DNA from: Sweltsa coloradensis
Taxonomy: Eukaryota; Arthropoda; Insecta; Plecoptera; Chloroperlidae
Direction of reading: 5' to 3'
Length of the DNA: 64,000 nucleotides
Assembly: GCA_024449915.1 (NCBI GenBank)
Contig: JAMZAV010000444.1
Span: 124,001-188,000, forward strand
This document shows, in pieces, positions 13,556 to 22,975 of this stretch (positions within the stretch are counted from its first letter, which is position 1; each line of letters opens with the position of its first letter). The notes beneath the pieces are model-generated. The model saw only the letters and a program-made list of their open reading frames with translations, searched no databases and was not told the origin of the DNA. A program made the translations under genes and the position numbers.

Positions 13556-16552
13556 TTACAAATTTAATCGTTGTGGAGCCTTCCTACTCCGATCGGACCT
13601 TCTAAGGGTCGGAGTGGTGTCAATGGTACCTTTTCCAGGGCTAAGCCTAGGTGGTGACACGTTACCTTGAGTTGGACTGGCTGCAGGAGTGTGACCAGTT
13701 ATTTTTGGTGACACTACTGTGGGCCTTTCGACATACACAAGTTTCTCAGGCTCTGGTGGAACAACTACCACCTCTTGGTACTTAGGCTTTTCGGGTTGAT
13801 GTAATAAGGAAAGCCTCAGATGATCTGCATGTACCATCTTAATATTTCCGTTTATGTCAACCAGATAGGTTACTGGACTAACTTTTAACTTTATTACTCC
13901 AGCTTGCCATTTCTCATCGCTAGGATTGATTCCCCCACGCTTTACAAGTACTTTATCGTTTTCTACAAAGCATCTATTTGGCGGATTTCTCTTTAGATTT
14001 GATTTGTGTGTTACCAAATCATTTTGCCTCTGCAGAGTTGTCCCCAAATTTGGTTTTAGCATTTCTAATTTGGTTCTAGGCTTAAACTTAAGCATTATCT
14101 CCGCTGGTGACATCTTTGTCACAGAGGTAGGTACATTTCTAAAATTAAAAAGGAAGTTATCTAACCGATGCTGTAGACTACGATCAGCGTTGTTGGAATT
14201 TACCCTTTTTGCTTCGATACCAAGCTTGGACAAGGCTTGTTTAAGAGTTTGCACACTCCGTTCGGCTAAACCGTTAGAGGTAGGATGGTAAGGTGGACTA
14301 TGGCACAATGTAATGCCGTTTGACTGACAAAAGTGACTGAATTCCTCTGACGAAAAAGGCGGTCCATTGTCCGTGACTATGGTTTCAGGAAATCCAAACA
14401 CTGTGATAACCGATCTCAGTTTTTCGATAACTTTAGATGCGGTAGTAGACGCCATTGGCCATGCTTCTAACCACTTAGAATAACTGTCAACCAAAACTAA
14501 TATCATAGTCCCATCCTTTTTTGCGAAATCGAGGTGTACTCGTTGCCATTGCTTAGTTGATGCAGGCCAATTATGTAATGGTACCTCTCTAGCAGCACCC
14601 TTAGATAGTTGACATGCCTCGCATGACATTACAATTTCTTCAATATTTTCATCTAAACCCGGCCACCAAACGTAACCTCTTGCTAGCATTTTCATCCGGA
14701 CAATCCCCGGATGTTGGTCATGTAGTAACTCCAATACCCTTTGCCTTAAGCCTCCGGGCACAATTACTCGATTTGCCCAAGTTAAGCAATTTTCATCTAT
14801 AGAAAGTTCATTTCTCCTAGAGAAGTAAGGAGTAAGGTTTGGATCCACTACAGTACCTGGCCAACCTGTTTTGGTAAGAGCCATCACTCGTGACAGTATT
14901 GGATCTGTAGCAGAGTGTTTTGCCAAGTCTTTGGCTGTAAATGGCCTGACTACCCTTGTCCCTGATCCAAAAAGGTCAAACCCTAGTGACTGACATATAC
15001 GTTTTACCGTTGATTGTGTACTACTTCCCTCTTTTGCTATTGTAGGCAGGGGTAAACGAGACATCGCATCTGCATTTGCAATATCTTTTCCCTTCCGATA
15101 TGAGATTTCATAGCGATAGGCGCTTAGGATAATGGCCCAGCGCTGCAATCTAGCGGCAGCTAAAGGTGGTATACCCTTTTTTGATCCCAAAATAGTTGTT
15201 AATGGTTGATGGTCTGTTAATAATACAAAATTATTTCCATAAAGGTACTTGTGGAATTTCTGAACCCCAAAGATTATCCCAAAAGCTTCCTTTTCGACCT
15301 GGGCATAGGCTTGCTGTGTTTTGCTAAGAGTTGAGGAAGCAAAACTTACAGGTCTTTCTACACCATCAATTCGGTGAGATAGGACTGCCCCAACCCCATA
15401 CTGGGATGCATCGCAAGTCAAAACGATAGGCTTAGTAGGGTCAAATGGAACTAGTACCTGATTTTGTAACAATAACTGTTTACTTTTTTCAAATGCACTC
15501 TGGCATTCCTTCGTCCACACCCATGTTTTCCCTTTTTCTAATAATAGATGCAAGGATTTTAACTCAGAGGCTAGATTTGGTAAAAATCTATGATAAAAGT
15601 TGAGTAACCCTAGGTAGGATTGCAGTTGAGTTACGTCTTGCGGCTGTGGAGCACTACAAATGGCCTCCATTTTCCCTGTCATGGGATGTATACCAGTTTC
15701 ATCTATTTCATGTCCCAAATATTCTACACTTGGGCTAAAGAAAACACATTTCGAAAAGTTCACCCTAAAATTGTGTTTCTCCAAACGGGCAAGCACAATT
15801 TTCACAATACGTTTATTTTCTTCGAAATCTTTCCCTGATATTATTATGTCATCTATGTGACACCTCACCCCCTTTATCCCACACAACACTCTATCCATCA
15901 CCGATTGAAAAATGGCTGGCGCACTCGACACGCCATACGGGAGTCTGGCCATATTGTACAGACCTAGGTGGGTGTTTATGGTAAGTATTGACTTAGATTC
16001 CTCAGAAATTTTTAACTGTTGATATGCGTTGGATAAATCCAAAATAGTGAAAACTTTTCCCCCCGCTAAGGATGCAAAAATATCATCCAACCTGGGCAAG
16101 GGGTAATGCTCAGTTTCCACACATTTGTTCACTGTTACCTTGTAATCAACACATAGTCTTATGTCCCCTGTACCCTTCTTCGGTACTATCACCAAAGGGG
16201 ATGCCCACGCACTATGTTTTACAGGGATAATTACACCTTTTTTCTCTAATTTCCCTAACTCGGCTTCGACAGCCTTGGTAAGTGCATAAGGCACGGTATA
16301 AGGTTTGTGAAATATAGGAATAGAGTTCTCCTTTAAGACAATATTTGCCTCAAAACCTACAATTTCATTTTTACTGGTTTCATCAAAGACCGATGGAAAC
16401 TCTGACCGTAACTGTTCAATTTCTTTATCAACATTCCGTTGAACACAGTTCACTACTTGCAATGATTTTATCATACTACTTGCAGACAGACTTGAGCGCC
16501 ACAATGGAGCTATCACATCAAGCCAACTTCTACCCAATAAGGGTGGCAACAA
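13556..16552 (-). CDS. pol: Gypsy Pol: reverse transcriptase, RNase H, integrase
   Basis: Open frame of 998 codons. It begins inside the end of the protease domain (LLGRSWLDVI at residues 5-14), so it is not an independent protein start; its first codon is TTG. Reverse transcriptase spans roughly residues 85-290 with LDLS at 171-174 and the catalytic tetrad as HIDD (232-235), where YxDD is usual. RNase H follows with TCDAS (379-383), LTDHQ (445-449) and NADAMS (493-498). Integrase has an HHCC zinc site (H611, H614, C644, C647) and DDE residues D675, D728 and E764. A C-terminal segment typical of gypsy integrases ends in basic residues. No internal stop is present. It overlaps the gag-protease frame by 23 nt in another frame. 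Confidence 0.95.
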   Translation of the reverse strand: MLPPLLGRSWLDVIAPLWRSSLSASSMIKSLQVVNCVQRNVDKEIEQLRSEFPSVFDETSKNEIVGFEANIVLKENSIPIFHKPYTVPYALTKAVEAELGKLEKKGVIIPVKHSAWASPLVIVPKKGTGDIRLCVDYKVTVNKCVETEHYPLPRLDDIFASLAGGKVFTILDLSNAYQQLKISEESKSILTINTHLGLYNMARLPYGVSSAPAIFQSVMDRVLCGIKGVRCHIDDIIISGKDFEENKRIVKIVLARLEKHNFRVNFSKCVFFSPSVEYLGHEIDETGIHPMTGKMEAICSAPQPQDVTQLQSYLGLLNFYHRFLPNLASELKSLHLLLEKGKTWVWTKECQSAFEKSKQLLLQNQVLVPFDPTKPIVLTCDASQYGVGAVLSHRIDGVERPVSFASSTLSKTQQAYAQVEKEAFGIIFGVQKFHKYLYGNNFVLLTDHQPLTTILGSKKGIPPLAAARLQRWAIILSAYRYEISYRKGKDIANADAMSRLPLPTIAKEGSSTQSTVKRICQSLGFDLFGSGTRVVRPFTAKDLAKHSATDPILSRVMALTKTGWPGTVVDPNLTPYFSRRNELSIDENCLTWANRVIVPGGLRQRVLELLHDQHPGIVRMKMLARGYVWWPGLDENIEEIVMSCEACQLSKGAAREVPLHNWPASTKQWQRVHLDFAKKDGTMILVLVDSYSKWLEAWPMASTTASKVIEKLRSVITVFGFPETIVTDNGPPFSSEEFSHFCQSNGITLCHSPPYHPTSNGLAERSVQTLKQALSKLGIEAKRVNSNNADRSLQHRLDNFLFNFRNVPTSVTKMSPAEIMLKFKPRTKLEMLKPNLGTTLQRQNDLVTHKSNLKRNPPNRCFVENDKVLVKRGGINPSDEKWQAGVIKLKVSPVTYLVDINGNIKMVHADHLRLSLLHQPEKPKYQEVVVVPPEPEKLVYVERPTVVSPKITGHTPAASPTQGNVSPPRLSPGKGTIDTTPTLRRSDRSRKAPQRLNL

Positions 16553-17741
16553 TTAGGGGTAATTTATGCAACCTATTTTTCCCTTGCACTTTTACACTTA
16601 ACTGACCAATCACGTTCAAGCGTTCTCCAAGAACTGATTTTAATTTGACATCCGTCGGACTACATTTTATTTTACTAAAGTTCTCGTGATAGGTACACTC
16701 GGATATTATCGAACTTGCTGCTCCCGTATCTACTTCCATTTCTAATGACATACCTTCAATGGTAACGGGTACCAATAGTGGCTGATCGATCTTTCCGATA
16801 ACCTCAAACTTTTTGATAACATCTTCTTCGGATGCAGAACTAGACAGTTCCTCGGCCTCCGAAGTTGACTGTTCGTTCACGTGCTTTACATTTTTGGATT
16901 TACGGCACATTTTTGCTATGTGACCTGACTTTTTACACACAAAACACTGCCAAGATGCTGCAGGACACACACTGGCATCATGGTAACGACCACATCGCTT
17001 ACATTGACTTACTTTTGACTCGGAGTGTCTGGACTTCGTACTGGTGGACTTACCGGTACTTGACTTGACGTCATACCCACGACTTGATGACTTGTGGTCA
17101 ACCCCTCTACTTGACTTATAACGGGCTGTTTGATGGTTAGAGTAAACCTTGTTTACGTCCCTGTATGGCTGAAGCACCTTTGCATTTGCCTCCGCCAATT
17201 CGTAACTTTTTGCCATTGCAACAACTTTGTGGAATGTTAGTTCCGGCTTTTCCAGCAACTGTTTCTGGAACCCCTTATTCCGAACTCCACACACAAACTT
17301 GTCTCTAAGCGACTCCTCCAGACTAGCTGGGAACTCACACGAGTTTGCCAAGTGTGTCAGTTCTACTAAGTAATCAGACATTGATTCCGTTTCACCTTGA
17401 TTACGCTGATGGAATTTAAAACGTTCAAGAATGATGGATTTTTGCGGTGCAAAATGCTCGGACAACTTCTTCACTAACGCTTGAAATGTCAAAGTTTTAG
17501 GCTTTACTGGGACACATAATCTCTTCAACAAGTGGTATGTTTCTGGACCAATTAAGGTTATTAATAGGTTCACAGATTCATTTTCACCAACCTGGTTTAC
17601 GGCAATGTAGCTTTCCAATCGTTCCAAATAATCTTCAAACAACTCCCTGGACTTATCAAATTCTTGAATCTGTCCAAGTACACGACTACATGCATTTTTG
17701 ACTACAGGTTCCGTCGGCGGCGCCATATTTTCTTGATTCAC
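16530..17741 (-). CDS. gag: Gypsy Gag with nucleocapsid zinc knuckles and protease
   Basis: 403 codons starting MNQENMAPP. Residues 1-190 are the capsid-like part. Two zinc knuckles follow: C247-x2-C-x3-H-x4-C259 (one residue shorter than the canonical spacing) and a canonical C266-x2-C-x4-H-x4-C279. An acidic, serine-rich linker leads to an aspartic protease with the catalytic DTG at 338-340. The frame stops (TAG) within the last protease strand, while the homologous reading continues in the pol frame one base downstream. A frameshift, either programmed or a one-base loss in this copy, therefore separates gag-protease from pol. Confidence 0.93.
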   Translation of the reverse strand: MNQENMAPPTEPVVKNACSRVLGQIQEFDKSRELFEDYLERLESYIAVNQVGENESVNLLITLIGPETYHLLKRLCVPVKPKTLTFQALVKKLSEHFAPQKSIILERFKFHQRNQGETESMSDYLVELTHLANSCEFPASLEESLRDKFVCGVRNKGFQKQLLEKPELTFHKVVAMAKSYELAEANAKVLQPYRDVNKVYSNHQTARYKSSRGVDHKSSSRGYDVKSSTGKSTSTKSRHSESKVSQCKRCGRYHDASVCPAASWQCFVCKKSGHIAKMCRKSKNVKHVNEQSTSEAEELSSSASEEDVIKKFEVIGKIDQPLLVPVTIEGMSLEMEVDTGAASSIISECTYHENFSKIKCSPTDVKLKSVLGERLNVIGQLSVKVQGKNRLHKLPLIVATLIG

Positions 17742-17892
17742 TAAGCAAGATAGACTGTGCTAGGCTAGGCTAGGCTCGGACAGTGGCTAGGGCCTAGGCC
17801 TAGGCTAGACTGACGTGACTGGGATGGCAGACTTCACTTACTTTACACACTGATTTCCACTTTACTTACGTAAAAACATCGTTTCACGTCCA

Positions 17893-17906
17893 CTACATCG
17901 TCGCCA
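17893..17906 (-). other. Candidate primer-binding site of the gypsy element
   Basis: On the sense strand TGGCGACGATGTAG lies six bases inside the 5' LTR. TGG matches the complement of a tRNA CCA end. Which tRNA primes it was not determined. Confidence 0.55.
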
Positions 17907-17912
17907 AAATCT

Positions 17913-18151
17913 TGTTGTGTTCAGTACCTCCTGGAACATCTAGGCCTAGGACTTAGGGCCTATATTGGTAGGTTCGGAATAATCAGTGATTAATGCCATT
18001 GTCCAGTAACATGTTTATTCGCAGGCGGCGAGCGACAGACAGTGCCACGCCCAAGGTACATTTAGGAATAACGGTTATAACCACCGCCAGCTGGATACCT
18101 CAAACAAAGTACATCCACGGCCTGGTGGACCACATATTCAAATACATAACA
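17913..18151 (-). repeat. 5' LTR of the gypsy element
   Basis: 239 bp, two differences from the 3' LTR, bounded by TG...CA on the sense strand. It would contain the element's promoter; no TATA box was assigned with confidence. Confidence 0.95.
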
Positions 18152-18530
18152 AAAACGTAGCGTGAAACATTAACAAATTTCCAAGATAAAACAAAATCAC
18201 CTAATTTTTATTTCCCATTTAACACCCCTCAAAAATAATATGTGGGTGTAAAAATATAAAAAAAGTTCGAGCTAACGGGTATCGAACCCCAACCCTCCGT
18301 GCGGTAGGCTAAATGCTTACCAATAGGCCATGCAAGCCACGTAGTTATCGTCCCACTAGCTGCTACTAAACAAATGCTATCGATATTTTAAAAATCACAT
18401 TTTGATTTATTGTAGGATTAAATCGCAATGGATCTAGCTGATTTTGTTAGCAGTTCTCAGTAAACTTGTACCGGATGTCTGTTTAAAATTTCAACCCAAT
18501 CTGTTCAGCGGTTCGGCTGATTTACGACGT

Positions 18531-18561
<31 letters not shown>

Positions 18562-18641
18562 GTAGACAGACAGACAGAAACACAGAATGAGAGCCGTTCG
18601 AGTTGAATGGAGACACTCGATCTCTCCGCTCCCTCGTTTAA

Positions 18642-19262
18642 TGAAGCCACCGGGCCTATAGTTGCACACTGCATGGTACAATTTAACATAGGGAATACAT
18701 AAACATTGAACACATTACAGTTTGAATACATTTCATGAACCTAGATAACCAATAACCCTGCAGTATTGGTTCAATGTATTATCCTATTGGCAATCAATAG
18801 ATATTGTTTGTATTGAGTTCTAATCAATACTTGAACTATTGATTCCGGACCACATCACACTATTATTAAGGTTTCAACAGTGTTATAATTGGGATTTTAT
18901 GTCTACCAAGTGCAAGATCAGTAATTTGGTTATATTTATCAGGCATTCAGTACAAAATAATCTATAAGACCCATGAAAAAATGTATTAAAGTAATTAAGA
19001 ATTTATTTTCCACATTATTAAGCTTGCATAAGTGATAGCAAGGGCATATTATCTCAAATACACATTTTGGCCTGCTAACCTGCTAACAACTTGACATCTA
19101 GCTCACAGTCACAGCCAGCCACTCACAGCTCTGCTGTGACGTCACTGTCATTGTTGATCATTGCTGTGAGCATGCAAGCCGTAACAAGGCTAGCAGGCCA
19201 AAATGCATTTCAGATATGCCATAATGTCAAAAACTGTAATTGTCTAAGAATGATTTTTGTTA
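18642..19262. other. Intergenic, no gene recognised
   Basis: AT-rich. It contains several ATTGATT/AATCAAT-type short inverted motifs around 18765-18845 but no readable feature. Confidence 0.4.
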
Positions 19263-19620
19263 GCGGTTTAGCCGAGGTAGTTTAGTGGGTGACCGCTCTG
19301 CCTTAAAACTCACGTATACCGCTGGTTAGAGCATGCAGATAAAGGTTCGAGAGCTAGTGTAACGGCTTCGTTCTCCTCGACGTCTGCTCGGCAGTCCGGG
19401 TTAGTGGAGGAACCTATGACTGTCAAAGTTACACCGTCCTTTCGGATGGGACGTGAAGCCGTTGGTCCCCTTGGTACTTTTCGAAAGGAGTAGGCTACGT
19501 GCCTGTACCGGATTTCCCCTCCTTCCTTCTGTTCATACTTTATCCTTATATATCACCACTCATCGTCTCGAATAGCCAAAGTGCATTATATGAGACGTTA
19601 AGCAATATTAAATCAATCAC
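19263..19620 (+). mobile_element. SINE family C, plus orientation
   Basis: The head is tRNA-like (GAGGTAGTTTAGTGGGTGACC, then GGTTAGAGCATGCAGATAAAGGTTCGAG). The body is shared with an inverted copy at about 30035-30470 (TCCTTTCGGATGGGACGT, GAAAGGAGTAGGCTACGTG). The end is CGAATAGCCAAAGTGCATTA...GACGTTAAGCAATAT. Two further partial copies lie in the window. Confidence 0.7.
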
Positions 19621-20116
19621 TGTTCATGGATGGGTATATTAAGTTGTTTACCCATGGAGTTGGCCAGTACTATTTATAACTCCATGGTTTAACTACGTTA
19701 AACTAATGAATTGATTTTTTTTTTTAAATTATCTGACAAGCTAGCACAGGTCCACGGACACACCCTCCGCAGAATCTCATCAAACAGCACAGAGTCAAAT
19801 AAAAGTTCTAGCGTAGGCCTAACACTTAGCCTCTAAAAACGTGTTCTTTCGGCCATCGCTCTAGGGAGATATTTAAATCATACATTTACATCCTATTGAA
19901 GTCCATGCTCATACAAACATCAAAACAAAATTGACCAAGGTATACTGAATCTCCAAGTGAGTGAAGTGAAGGGAGCAAAAGCTACCTACTCCTATTGGTC
20001 CTTGCTAAGGCGGTTGTTATAGAAACATCTGCATATTATTTTGATTCGTGTTTACAAGTCAATAAGTGCCTGATCTAAAAAAATGTTTTGATAAGCTTTA
20101 CATTAAATTATTTATA
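19621..20116. other. Upstream region of the F-box gene
   Basis: AT-rich, with no recognisable promoter element that I would assign. It includes a short T run at 19710-19720. Confidence 0.35.
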
Positions 20117-21187
20117 ATGGTAGTGTTACGCAGTGGTGCCTCATATGAATTAAAGAAGATAAAACCCAACAAAGAAGATTCTAATACACCTCCACATTCA
20201 CAGCCAGAAAATCAGACGTTAGATTCTATCAACATTCAAAGTCTCCCACAAGAGCTGCTGATCCACATTTTCTCATTTCTGAGTCTGGATGATCTATGCA
20301 ATACAGTTCCTAAGGTATGTTCGTATTGGAAGGATTTACATTTAGACCCTCATCTTTATAAATCGCTTAAGATCGAAAGAGACACGAAGCTTCCAGTCAT
20401 TAACCTCCTCAGGCGGGCGCCGTTGTTGAAGGAACTCTCAGTGGTCAACCGTCCACGTAAGAACGTAAAAAGAATCGTAGAGGTGGTTGGCCAACACAAC
20501 CACCAGATTCGTGCCTTAGTCCTGGACAACACCACTACAACCTCACCTAGCTCCATAAAGGCGTCTGTAATGAATAAGTTAATACAAAACTGTACCAACT
20601 TACAGATATTGAAAGTACAGAACTATTTCGTGCAGAATGAGGAATTTTACAAAAACCTTACCATCCAACTTCCCCATCTGAGAACTTTGTTTTTAATAAA
20701 CGGGGGAAAGTTCAGTTACACGGTAGTGCCGCACTTTATTAAGAGTTGCCTCAATATAGAAGAGCTAGTGATATACGAGTACGACGATAAAGAGCCAAGT
20801 GAATACTTGAAGGTTACCGACAACGAGATCAATGTCGTAGCTTTGTGCGAGCGGTTCTGCAAGACCCTACGCTGGTTGGCCCTGCAACATGGTGATTGGT
20901 CTTTAGAAGCTTTCCTCGCGCTGAAGAAGTGTGACAACTTGGACGAATTATTCATCTTCAATACGCAAACAAAGTGTTGCGTGGCTTTACTCACTATTTG
21001 TTCCATGTCCAATTTATGTCATCTGACATTCTATAGATGCTTGATACCGGAGAATATTTGGATCCAGTTGATTGAAACTTCAACTTGGACAAACCTCGAG
21101 TCGCTCAACCTGAGTTGGAGCAACGCCACTGACAACGTAGCCATGGCAGTAGGCGCGCACCTCAAGAACCTGCTATATATCGAGTGA
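20117..21187 (+). CDS. F-box / leucine-rich-repeat protein, probably truncated at its C-terminus
   Basis: A single uninterrupted frame of 356 codons from the ATG that gives MVVLRSGASYE. The frame is open further upstream but has no other ATG. Residues about 43-83 form an F-box (LPQELLIHIFSFLSLDDLC...VCSYW), the segment that binds Skp1 in SCF ubiquitin ligases. Residues about 100-356 are irregular leucine-rich repeats (LLKELSVV, LQILKVQNY, LRTLFLING, IEELVIYEY, LDELFIFN, LCHLTFYRC, LESLNLSWS), which usually bind the substrate. The stop falls within a repeat, and LRR-like coding continues in shifted frames over the next 200 bp, so the original protein was longer. TGAGTGG at the stop also resembles a splice donor (GTGAGT). 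The substrate is unknown. Confidence 0.8.
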   Translation: MVVLRSGASYELKKIKPNKEDSNTPPHSQPENQTLDSINIQSLPQELLIHIFSFLSLDDLCNTVPKVCSYWKDLHLDPHLYKSLKIERDTKLPVINLLRRAPLLKELSVVNRPRKNVKRIVEVVGQHNHQIRALVLDNTTTTSPSSIKASVMNKLIQNCTNLQILKVQNYFVQNEEFYKNLTIQLPHLRTLFLINGGKFSYTVVPHFIKSCLNIEELVIYEYDDKEPSEYLKVTDNEINVVALCERFCKTLRWLALQHGDWSLEAFLALKKCDNLDELFIFNTQTKCCVALLTICSMSNLCHLTFYRCLIPENIWIQLIETSTWTNLESLNLSWSNATDNVAMAVGAHLKNLLYIE

Positions 21188-21410
21188 GTGGACGAGAGGT
21201 ATATATGACCGAGATAGGAGTGTCCCGCTTGGGGGTAGAGAGCGTAATTAAGGGATGCGCGAGGCTACACGATATGTTCTCTACTTTATGGACCATTCTG
21301 TACAAGAGGCTATTCTGCTCATCCCCGAGTATCTGGCCTCGCTCTCCATGATAGGAAATACGGACAACTGCCAGATAGATGACTTGTACAGTGGAAACCG
21401 TTTTCTATGA
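21188..21410 (+). pseudogene. Out-of-frame C-terminal LRR remnant of the F-box gene
   Basis: From about 21206 one frame reads MTEIGVSRLGVESVIKGCAR, a typical LRR sequence. From about 21289 another frame reads MDHSVQEAILLIPEYLASLS and continues to a stop near 21410. At least two indels therefore separate these pieces from the intact frame. Either the gene is in early decay or the shorter protein is functional. Confidence 0.6.
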
Positions 21411-21636
21411 AAATTTACAGCCACATTATGTCGCTAGCTTAGTTGTATTAATGTTAATAGCATATACTTTCTTTTACTTCATCAAATAGTTAAGTCTTTT
21501 AACTTAGCTTTCCTATCTCCTTGTCAATATAGTTAGCAAGTGGTTCATTTATGGGTTAAATTTATCTCAAAATATTTATGACGTGTGTTAAGACAAGTCT
21601 TAGACAAGTTTACGTGTATTTATCGTTGCAAATTAG

Positions 21637-21642
21637 AATAAA
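21637..21642 (+). terminator. Candidate poly(A) signal for the F-box gene
   Basis: AATAAA, 450 bp downstream of the stop and before the tandem pseudogene. Position alone supports the assignment. Confidence 0.35.
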
Positions 21643-21789
21643 AGTTGTTCAGCCAGTCATATTATAATATTGAAGATTTGCGTAGTGATACTGCATGCGG
21701 ATTTAAGAAGATTGAATTTTTAGAATAAGTTTGTTATAGCAAGCCTAGACCTACACAGCCAGAACAACAGCCATCTGTACCGTCCATAT

Positions 21790-22820
21790 ATCCTCCCTCT
21801 TGAAATTCTCTTAATGTTTTCTCATTTCTGTGTCATGGTTATCTATGCCATGCAACCAGTGTGTAAGGTTAGTAAGAATTTTTAATCGTGAAACCGTTAT
21901 CATTAGCTATTGGTGCTTATGCGATGGAAACTGTGAGGATGCCGAGTTGTTTAAAGCTCCTCAGTTCGACTGTGAATCGGCCTTTAAGGATTGGGACAGT
22001 GGGTTCAACAGGACTAACACGAGTGAGCATAGTCGACAACACTGTCTAATAACGTGTTGAACGCCTCTATGTTTTCTGCACTGTCGTCGTGATCTGGTAG
22101 AGACTTTTAAAAAAGCTTGTCCTGTTTGTGTCGCGTAGACTAAATTGTCCCAAAATACATAACTACATAAAGATGTATGTAAAGAAAGATACAAAAACAC
22201 GTTTTAGCAAACTTCACACATTTAATTTGAATCATATTAGCACTACCTCCTAGATGCTACTCGTGGCACCTTGTTGAGCCACAAGTAGCATCAAGGAGGT
22301 AGTGCATATTAGGCTACGTCCTTGACGAACTATAAATGATCAATAACAAATAATGAAGTCCAATATGAACATGTTGCTTTTGCACCTACACTTAGTTGAA
22401 AGATATACTACGATACATACTGAGGAAATGTTATATTTTACCCGACAACATCATAGCTATGTGCAACAGGTTCTATAAGATCTAACGCTGCGTGGGCTAC
22501 TGACGCCTGGCGTCTGGTTGCGAGAAGCTTTTCTTGCGGTGCAAAAGTACGGCCGTCTGGAGAAATTAGATCATATTCGACGCACCCAGAGTGCATTTCT
22601 TTGTTAGGGTTTGGTTTGCTCTTCATCGGATCGATGATTAGCGTGCGGTGTCTGCATGACACTAATTGTCTGCTCCCAGAGAATACCTGCATGGATCCAA
22701 TTGTTTTTATCTGCTAAGGGACACAACCTCGAGCTGTATTGGAGACGAGGTGGCGCCCGCGATCTGCGCTAACCTCAAGAACCTGCAGTCTCTTTATGTT
22801 ACTTCGGGGTCGGAGTGAGA
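21790..22820 (+). pseudogene. Diverged tandem copy of the F-box/LRR gene
   Basis: The DNA around 21797-21880 matches the F-box segment of the upstream gene (CTCATTTCTG, ATCTATGC, TAAGGT in register), and its translation keeps LPLEILL-like and VCKV residues across shifts. The stretch about 21915-21990 parallels the next LRR region. After an unrelated insert of about 370 bp, 22438-22700 again runs parallel to 20830-21070, ending CTGCATGGATCCAATTG against ATTTGGATCCAGTTG. 22710-22800 reads a final LRR ending ANLKNLQSLYV (gene: AHLKNLLYIE). Stops and frame changes make it non-coding. Confidence 0.7.
22241..22304. repeat. Compact hairpin with 27-nt arms
   Basis: CACTACCTCCTAGATGCTAC...GTGGC pairs with GCCAC...GTAGCATCAAGGAGGTAGTG around a 10-nt loop with few mismatches. 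It lies in the insert that splits the F-box pseudogene. The size is in the range of a microRNA-precursor-like fold or a small MITE end. Confidence 0.75.
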
Positions 22821-22975
22821 GTATAATAGGATCATGCATATCACATGGACCAGACAGTTCAACAGGGCACTATACAATGCCCATTACTGGGGTTTGAACC
22901 ACTTCGTAAGGCATTATCAATACGGCGTATCCGTTCAAAAGGAAGCTGCTCCCACAAAATAGAATTCCTTATAGA

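Larger units (their letters stand above)
13111..18151 (-). mobile_element. Full-length Ty3/gypsy LTR retrotransposon (Mag-like)
   Basis: A complete element of about 5.04 kb, read on the minus strand: 5' LTR (17913-18151), primer-binding site, gag-protease frame, RT-RNase H-integrase frame, polypurine tract, 3' LTR (13111-13349). The flanking AAAAC (13106-13110 and 18152-18156) is a 5-bp target duplication. The unbroken family A copies supply the empty-site sequence. There is no envelope-like frame. The domain order protease-RT-RNase H-integrase places it in Ty3/gypsy; the Mag-lineage assignment rests on overall layout and is an inference. Confidence 0.95.
12891..18641 (+). mobile_element. Family A element, copy 3, split by a gypsy insertion
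   Basis: The left part (12891-13110) has the hairpin and first AT-rich bases. The right part (18157-18641) resumes at GTAGCGTGAAACATTAAC, as in the unbroken copies, and carries the minus-strand tRNA-like segment (18267-18340), an expanded (GACA)n tract (18532-18575) and the CTCCCTCGTTTAA terminus. The retrotransposon between them is a later insertion. Confidence 0.75.

Noticed and set aside
13926..14291. Plus-strand frames inside the gypsy element
   Set aside because: They are antisense shadows of the pol frame, which carries all the catalytic motifs.
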